From assembly GCA_039767595.1 (NCBI GenBank), contig JBDNBY010000174.1:1-11990 (forward strand): DNA of 11,990 nucleotides, in the 5' to 3' direction. Numbering within the stretch: the first letter of the stretch is position 1; each line of letters begins with the position of its first letter. The notes beneath the pieces are model-generated. The model was not told the origin of the DNA. It did not search any database and saw only the letters and a program-made list of their open reading frames with translations. Positions 7,846-11,990 of the stretch are shown piece by piece. The translations under genes and the position numbers were made by a program. The DNA comes from JBDNBY01 sp039767595 (GTDB lineage Bacteria > Pseudomonadota > Alphaproteobacteria > Rhodobacterales > Rhodobacteraceae).

Positions 7846-8735
7846 TAAAGCACCTCATGCCCAAGAGCCGTCTCATACAAAGAGAACCACATCGGACGAT
7901 CAAACTGAACTTTGAGGGCCTGAGAAATCTTGGCGATCCGCTCAAGGCTATTTGTGCCCAAGACTGGGGAAATCTTGGCCGGATGCGCCAAGAGGAAGGC
8001 CGTGGCCACAGCCGCGCGATCCACATCAAACTGGCGCGCAATCTCATCAAGGCGCTGGCCCATCTGACCATAATCCGTCATCAGCGCGCCGCCACCCAAG
8101 GGCGACCATGCCATAACGGCGTGTCCGTGACGCTGGTGAAAGGCCAGATCACCATTGGTGAAGGGCGAGATTTCTTGCAAAGATAGCTCAATTTGATTGG
8201 TCAATAGTGGGTTTTTCATCCCAGATTGCAGCAACTCCCAATCCCATGGACGGAAGTTCGACACGCCAATGTTGCGCACTTTGCCTGATGCAATCAGCTC
8301 GTCCAGCGCGGCGCCGGTCTCGTTATGATCCATCATCGGATCTTGGCGGTGGATGAGCAGTAAATCGATGTAGTCACAGCGCATATTGGCCAGTGATGCG
8401 TCGACCTGCGCCAAAATATGGCTGCGCGACGTGTCGTAATATTTCACTGGTGCATCGGCGAATTTACCAATGGGCGCGACGATGTCACATTTTGTGACGA
8501 TCTCCATTTTCGAACGAAGATGAGGGGCGGTGGCCAGCGCCTCGCCAAGGACGGCCTCGGCGGTGTAGCCACCATAAATATCCGCTTGGTCAAAGGTGGT
8601 GATGCCTTGATCGAGACAGGTCTCAATCTTGCGGATCACATGCTGTGCCGAGGTGTCGCTATCATCGGCCAAACGCCACATGCCGTAAATCAGTTGCGTG
8701 AATTCTAAGCTATCGGAGAGTTGAATGCGGTTCAT
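7845..8735 (-). CDS. smoB: Aldo/keto reductase (YdhF-like), candidate SmoB 6-oxo-glucose reductase
   Basis: This NAD(P)H-dependent (beta/alpha)8 oxidoreductase is inferred to reduce 6-oxo-glucose, the monooxygenase product, to glucose. The 296-residue product carries the AKR tetrad: D49 and Y54 (FDQADIYGGY), K82 (VTKCDI) and H129 (LLIHR). It also has GVSN at 157-160, MAWSPLGGG at 208-216 and a cofactor-binding GTNSLERI near 260-267. Overall it resembles E. coli YdhF. The frame extends upstream to 8996, but the extra 87 residues lie inside the monooxygenase gene and look non-coding (Arg/Trp/Ser-rich, no domain). The ATG at 8735 gives the normal AKR N-terminus and a TAATG overlap with the monooxygenase stop. 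No strong ribosome site precedes it, consistent with translational coupling. Family is firm; the substrate is inferred from context. Confidence 0.8.
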   Translation of the reverse strand: MNRIQLSDSLEFTQLIYGMWRLADDSDTSAQHVIRKIETCLDQGITTFDQADIYGGYTAEAVLGEALATAPHLRSKMEIVTKCDIVAPIGKFADAPVKYYDTSRSHILAQVDASLANMRCDYIDLLLIHRQDPMMDHNETGAALDELIASGKVRNIGVSNFRPWDWELLQSGMKNPLLTNQIELSLQEISPFTNGDLAFHQRHGHAVMAWSPLGGGALMTDYGQMGQRLDEIARQFDVDRAAVATAFLLAHPAKISPVLGTNSLERIAKISQALKVQFDRPMWFSLYETALGHEVL

Positions 8736-9889
8736 TATGTACGGGGTCCAATTCCAAGTGGTGTTGCAGGTGTTGAGGCGGGCACGCGGCCATAGGCATG
8801 GGGCAGCGAGCAGGTTTTCATCAAGGGTAAGACTTTCTCTCCAAAATGCTGAGCCTCTTCCAAATGAGGATATCCAGATAGGATAAAGGCGCGCATCCCC
8901 ATGTTTTGATACTCTTCTAATTTGGACATAACTTGATCTGTCGATCCGACAAGAGCCGCGCCGCAGCCAGAGCGCGCCCTGCCGACCCCTGTCCAAAGGT
9001 TTGGCTCGATATAGCCGTGATCATCTGCGACATCGCGGTTTTTGGCCTGATGGGCCACACCCAACGAGGTGGCATCAAGGGCGCGTTCGCGGATGGCGCG
9101 GCCCTGTTCGTCATCAAGTTTTGAGACAATGTAATCAGCGTATTCGCGCGCCTCGGCCTCGGTATCGCGCACAATGACATGCACGCGCAGGCCATAATCC
9201 AACGTGCGGCCATAGCGTTCGGCGACGGCGTTGACGGCGGTCATCCGCGCGGCCAATTCTTCTTTTTTCTCGGGCCACATCAGATAAACATCGCAATGCT
9301 GACCGCACAGCTCGAGCGCGTCGGGCGAGTAGCCGCCAAAGTACAACAGCGGCCCCCCCGTTTGATAGGGCACGGCGGGGGCGGTGCTAAGCCCTTGAAA
9401 GTCATAGACTTGGCCTTGGTAATTGATTTCGTTTTGGGTCCACGCTTGTTTGAGGATTTCCACTACTTCGCGCGAGCGTTGATAGCGCAGCTTACTCTCG
9501 GCCTTTTCGCCTGGAAAATCCGAGGAAATGATATTCACCGTCAAACGGCCCTCGAGCATATGATCCAGCGTCGCCAAGGTCCGCGCGAGCATGATGGGTT
9601 GCATCTCGCCGCAGCGCACCGCGGCCAGCATGTTGATGGACTTCGTGATCGGCGCGCAGCCTGCGACAAAGCTGAGCGTGTCTTGGCCCACTTGATAGGA
9701 TGAGGGGCATAAAATATTGCGAAACCCCAGCGTTTCTGCCTGCGTCACGATATTCGAGCAATGCGCCCAAGACGAGCGTAGCGCCCCGTCAGGCTGACCT
9801 AGAAATTGAAAATCATCCGAGCATAAAGCAGAAAACCAAGACACCTCGGCGGCATCAAGATCGGGGGATGTAATGGGGACAACGGTCAT
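8735..9889 (-). CDS. smoC: SsuD-like FMNH2-dependent monooxygenase, candidate sulfoquinovose monooxygenase SmoC
   Basis: This luciferase-fold flavin monooxygenase is inferred to desulfonate sulfoquinovose with FMNH2 and O2 to sulfite plus 6-oxo-glucose. The 384-residue product matches E. coli alkanesulfonate monooxygenase SsuD (381) in length and along much of its sequence: LLYFGGYS (181-188), VYLMWPE (201-207), LRVHVIVRD (234-242), NLWTGVG (297-303) and ILSGYPHLEEA (336-346). SsuD active-site residues R226, H228, R297 and Y331 correspond to R235, H237, R306 and Y340. The SsuD Cys54 region is replaced by SSYQVGQD (63-70) without Cys, suggesting a different substrate pocket. AGAGGTG at 9894-9900 supports the ATG at 9889. 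It is first in a three-gene coupled operon and diverges from a GntR gene. An ordinary alkanesulfonate scavenging enzyme is the alternative, but no ssuABC transporter accompanies it and an AKR does. Confidence 0.8.
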   Translation of the reverse strand: MTVVPITSPDLDAAEVSWFSALCSDDFQFLGQPDGALRSSWAHCSNIVTQAETLGFRNILCPSSYQVGQDTLSFVAGCAPITKSINMLAAVRCGEMQPIMLARTLATLDHMLEGRLTVNIISSDFPGEKAESKLRYQRSREVVEILKQAWTQNEINYQGQVYDFQGLSTAPAVPYQTGGPLLYFGGYSPDALELCGQHCDVYLMWPEKKEELAARMTAVNAVAERYGRTLDYGLRVHVIVRDTEAEAREYADYIVSKLDDEQGRAIRERALDATSLGVAHQAKNRDVADDHGYIEPNLWTGVGRARSGCGAALVGSTDQVMSKLEEYQNMGMRAFILSGYPHLEEAQHFGEKVLPLMKTCSLPHAYGRVPASTPATPLGIGPRT

Positions 9890-9967
9890 GAAACACCTCT
9901 TTGATTTGCTCTTGCGTAGCAGGGGTAAAAATGTAAATCAATAGTGTATCAATTTTATAGGCCTTAC
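9890..9967. promoter_or_regulatory. Divergent regulatory region between the monooxygenase operon and the GntR gene
   Basis: This 78-bp AT-rich gap must hold the control signals for both directions. ATCAAT occurs twice as a direct repeat at 9937-9942 and 9948-9953, 11 bp apart (about one helical turn). TTGATTT at 9901-9907 is the inverted complement of AAATCAA at 9935-9941. These are candidate operator half-sites for the GntR protein. No convincing -35/-10 pair could be fixed by eye on either strand. Confidence 0.4.
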
Positions 9968-10669
9968 ATGTCACCGCCGTCCTCTTCTTTGCCATTGTAT
10001 ATCCAGATCGCCGAGCGGTTGATCCGTGATATTGCCGCGGGCCGGTTGATTGATGGGGCGCGTTTGCCGCCCGAGCGTGACTTGGCCGCGCAGATGAACA
10101 CAACCGTGACCACGTTGCGCAAGTCTCTTGATGTGCTGGTGGATAAGGGTCTGTTGCAGCGGGTCCAAGGCTCTGGCAACTATATCAAACATAATAAATC
10201 CGTGCGGTCCCTCTATTCGATGTTCCGCCTTGAGCTGCCCTCGGGCGGGGGGCTGCCGACGGCTCAGGTGCAGTCGGTATCACGGGTGGCCAAGCCGGCA
10301 GATCACCCATTGATCAGTGACAGACTTGAGGTCACCTGCATCAAGCGTCATCGCTATTTGGATGATCAGTTCATTGCACTCGAAGAGATCTGGCTCGATG
10401 GTCGCGCAGGGCATTTGGGGCCACAGGATGTGAGCGACTCGCTCTATCATACCTATAGCACGCAGCTCGGCCTGTGGATCACGCGGGCCGAGGATCGTGT
10501 GCGCCTTGCCCGCCGGCCCGATATGGCCCCAGCCGCGTTTGCCCCTGAACATCGCGATCTGTTGGGCTATATTGAGCGTTTGAGCTGGGCCCAAGATGAC
10601 ACCCCGATCGAGTTTTCCCGCACATGGTTTGATCCCATGCGCGCGGTCTATATTCAACGTTTATCCTAA
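9968..10669 (+). CDS. GntR/HutC-family transcriptional regulator with UTRA ligand domain
   Basis: This is a DNA-binding regulator, probably a repressor of the divergent monooxygenase operon and of its own two-gene operon, released by a sugar or sulfosugar effector. From the ATG at 9968 it is 233 residues. A winged helix-turn-helix spans about 9-75 (PLYIQIAERLIRDI, then ARLPPERDLAAQM and the wing GSGNYI). It is followed by a UTRA-type effector domain (about 85-230) with EEIWLDGRAGHL and a C-terminal IEFSRTWFDPMRAVYIQ strand. An in-frame GTG at 9944 would add eight residues but falls between the candidate operator repeats, so the ATG is preferred although its ribosome site is weak. The next gene follows after nine bases with a good ribosome site. 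Family is firm. The effector is inferred from neighbours. Confidence 0.85.
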   Translation: MSPPSSSLPLYIQIAERLIRDIAAGRLIDGARLPPERDLAAQMNTTVTTLRKSLDVLVDKGLLQRVQGSGNYIKHNKSVRSLYSMFRLELPSGGGLPTAQVQSVSRVAKPADHPLISDRLEVTCIKRHRYLDDQFIALEEIWLDGRAGHLGPQDVSDSLYHTYSTQLGLWITRAEDRVRLARRPDMAPAAFAPEHRDLLGYIERLSWAQDDTPIEFSRTWFDPMRAVYIQRLS

Positions 10670-10678
10670 GGAGAGAGC

Positions 10679-11791
10679 ATGTCCTCAGTTACAGGTTACG
10701 GCATTATTGGATGCGGCATGATGGGGCATGAGCATATGCACAATATTGCCCTGCTGCCCGATGCCCAAGTCGTCGCGATATTTGAGCCTGACGCGGAAAT
10801 GGCCGCCGGCGCCCTCGCGATCGAGCCGCGCGCGCAGCTGTGCCGCTCGGTGGCGGAGGTGGTGCAGCATCCCGATGTGGATGCGCTGGTGATTGTGAGT
10901 CCCAACCATCTGCATGTGGAGCAACTTCACGAGATCGCAGCGCTGCGGCATGTGCCGATTTTAGTGGAAAAACCCCTTTTGACCGATCCGGCGGATATCG
11001 CCAAAATGACCGCGTTTGAACAAAGCTATCGGGCCCCTGTGTGGGTCGCGATGGAGTATCGCTATATGCCGCCGATCGCGGCCTTTGTCCAAGAGGCGCA
11101 AGAGGCCACAGGTGGCATTGTCCAATTCACATTGCGCGAGCATCGCTTTCCATTTTTGCACAAAGTGGGCGATTGGAACCGGTTTAATCATAAAACGGGT
11201 GGGACATTCGTTGAAAAATGCTGTCACTTCTTCGATTTGATGCGCTTTACGCTGGGATCCGAGCCGAGCTATGTGATGGCGATGGGCGGGCAGGATGTGA
11301 ACCATCTGGACGAAGAATATGCAGGCCAAACCCCTGATATCCTAGACAATGGCTATGTGATCGTTGGCTTTGAAAATGGCACGCGCGCGATGCTCGAGCT
11401 GTGCATGTTCGCCGAAGGGGCCCGCTATCAAGAGGAACTCAGCGCGACCGGCCCGCAGGGCAAGATCGAGGCACAAGTGCCCGGTCCCGGCCGGTTTTGG
11501 CCCGATCACTTAGGGGCGCCGCCAGTGCCCACGCTCACCATCAGCCCGCGCCAGCCCAAGGGCCCCGTGATCCGTGATATCCCTGTGGATCCGGCCCTCT
11601 TGGCCGCGGGGGATCATAACGGCGCCACGTTCTATCAGCATCAAAAATTCCTAGAGCTGGTGCGCGGCACGCTTGCGGCCCCTGAGGTGAGCCTGAATGA
11701 CGGAAAAATTGCCGTCATGATGGGCATGGCGGCACAGCGCTCTATTGAGGAAAAGCGCGCTGTCTTTATGCATGAAATGCTGTCGGTCTAA
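10679..11791 (+). CDS. Gfo/Idh/MocA-family protein, candidate NAD-dependent sulfoquinovosidase (GH188-like)
   Basis: The 370-residue product has an N-terminal Rossmann NAD-binding fold (GIIGCGMMG, GxGxxG at 11-16), the EKPL motif at 97-100 and a C-terminal Gfo/Idh-type alpha/beta domain. The usual GG-x4-D-x-G-x-H-x2-D signature appears as GGTFVEKCCHFFDL (174-187), with E179-K180 and H183/D186. A basic/aromatic stretch lies just before it (REHRFPFLHKVGDW, 153-166). By family it could be a sugar or inositol dehydrogenase. However, enzymes annotated Gfo/Idh are known to include NAD-dependent sulfoquinovosidases (GH188) in sulfoquinovose clusters. This gene shares an operon with a regulator divergent from a SmoABC-like operon that otherwise lacks a glycosidase, so cleavage of sulfoquinovosyl glycerol is a strong candidate role. 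The ATG at 10679 follows AAGGAGAGAG at 10668-10677. The fold is firm; the function is inferred. Confidence 0.75.
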   Translation: MSSVTGYGIIGCGMMGHEHMHNIALLPDAQVVAIFEPDAEMAAGALAIEPRAQLCRSVAEVVQHPDVDALVIVSPNHLHVEQLHEIAALRHVPILVEKPLLTDPADIAKMTAFEQSYRAPVWVAMEYRYMPPIAAFVQEAQEATGGIVQFTLREHRFPFLHKVGDWNRFNHKTGGTFVEKCCHFFDLMRFTLGSEPSYVMAMGGQDVNHLDEEYAGQTPDILDNGYVIVGFENGTRAMLELCMFAEGARYQEELSATGPQGKIEAQVPGPGRFWPDHLGAPPVPTLTISPRQPKGPVIRDIPVDPALLAAGDHNGATFYQHQKFLELVRGTLAAPEVSLNDGKIAVMMGMAAQRSIEEKRAVFMHEMLSV

Positions 11792-11811
11792 AATCTACTT
11801 TGATGGCATAA

Positions 11812-11842
11812 CGTGCCGCTGCGCCAATGGTACAGCGGCACG
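11812..11842. terminator. Intergenic hairpin between convergent genes, possible terminator
   Basis: The arms CGTGCCGCTG (11812-11821) and CAGCGGCACG (11833-11842) are perfectly complementary over 10 bp with an 11-base loop. The hairpin lies 20 bases after the Gfo/Idh stop and 11 bases from the stop of the convergent CDGSH gene. There is no clear T tract on either side, so it may need Rho or act as a 3'-end stabiliser for both transcripts. Confidence 0.55.
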
Positions 11843-11853
11843 CAGTGATTACA

Positions 11854-11990
11854 TCATCTGCTTTTCCATTTCACATCGTGATGGGTGCCATCGCAAAATG
11901 GTTTGTTTTTCGACAACCCGCAGCGGCACAGGCCGTATGTGCTTTTGTCTGTGTCGATGATGGTGCCGTCGCTATCTTTGAGAATAGGCG
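11854..11990 (-). CDS. CDGSH-type [2Fe-2S] iron-sulfur protein, C-terminal 44 residues (partial, runs off right edge)
   Basis: The minus strand is open from the window end to a TGA at 11854-11856, giving 44 residues plus the stop. It contains CRCGLSKNKPFCDGTH, the CDGSH signature C-x-C-x2-S-x3-P-x-C-D-G-T-H, whose three Cys and one His bind a redox-active [2Fe-2S] cluster. The protein ends soon after (DVKWKSR), as single-domain bacterial CDGSH proteins of about 70-80 residues do. The N-terminus lies outside the window. It faces the Gfo/Idh gene tail to tail and is probably unrelated to the sugar modules. It is easily missed because it is short and lacks its start here. The motif is diagnostic; the physiological role is unknown. 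Confidence 0.85.
   Translation of the reverse strand, partial: PILKDSDGTIIDTDKSTYGLCRCGLSKNKPFCDGTHHDVKWKSR

Noticed and set aside
8736..8996. Upstream extension of the aldo/keto reductase frame (87 extra residues)
   Set aside because: It lies wholly inside the monooxygenase coding region, has no recognisable domain and odd composition. The ATG at 8735 gives a normal AKR N-terminus with a TAATG overlap.
7333..9889. Interpretation as an ssu-type alkanesulfonate sulfur-scavenging operon
   Set aside because: There is no SsuABC transporter or SsuE-type flavodoxin-like reductase, and the aldo/keto reductase has no role in that pathway. It is kept only as the alternative to the sulfoquinovose assignment.
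9944..9967. GTG start for the GntR regulator
   Set aside because: It falls between the candidate operator repeats, and the eight added residues are not part of the winged-helix domain. The ATG at 9968 fits family N-termini better, though not decisively.
11745..11960. Plus-strand open frame after the Gfo/Idh gene
   Set aside because: It overlaps the Gfo/Idh 3' end and then runs antisense to the CDGSH gene, which carries a diagnostic motif. No ribosome site or domain supports it.

Overview
The window looks like a chromosomal carbohydrate-catabolism region of an alphaproteobacterium, most likely a member of the Rhodobacteraceae (roseobacter group). This is inferred from the aglEFGAK gene order, the protein sequences and the moderate GC content. 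No rRNA, marker gene or database search backs it. The window holds two sugar-degradation modules, and both appear to end in intracellular glucose.

Left module (1-7306). A GH1 beta-glucosidase gene (minus strand, running off the left edge) diverges from a five-gene plus-strand operon. The operon encodes a periplasmic alpha-glucoside-binding protein (aglE), two inner-membrane permeases (aglF, aglG), a GH13 alpha-glucosidase (aglA) and an ABC ATPase (aglK). The divergent promoter carries a perfect 10-bp palindrome of LacI-family type, a likely AglR operator; no aglR gene is in the window. A 20-bp perfect palindrome starting at the aglE stop codon and a 13-bp-stem hairpin separate aglE from the permease genes. 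A strong, probably bidirectional terminator (7274-7306) closes the operon.

Right module (7333-11791). Three minus-strand genes, read in the order SsuD-like flavin monooxygenase, YdhF-like aldo/keto reductase, flavin reductase, are coupled by two successive TAATG stop/start overlaps. This enzyme trio matches the sulfoquinovose monooxygenase (sulfo-SMO) pathway: SmoC removes sulfite from sulfoquinovose to give 6-oxo-glucose, SmoB reduces that to glucose, and SmoA supplies reduced flavin. A GntR/UTRA regulator and a Gfo/Idh/MocA-family protein diverge from them. The latter is a candidate NAD-dependent sulfoquinovosidase (GH188-like), which would release sulfoquinovose from its glycerol glycoside. 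The module has no recognisable dedicated sulfosugar importer inside the window.

Right edge (11792-11990). A hairpin separates the Gfo/Idh gene from the 3' end of a convergent minus-strand gene. That gene encodes a CDGSH-type [2Fe-2S] protein and is cut by the window end.

No tRNA, rRNA, CRISPR array, insertion sequence or frameshifted gene was recognised. All intergenic stretches are under 300 bases.
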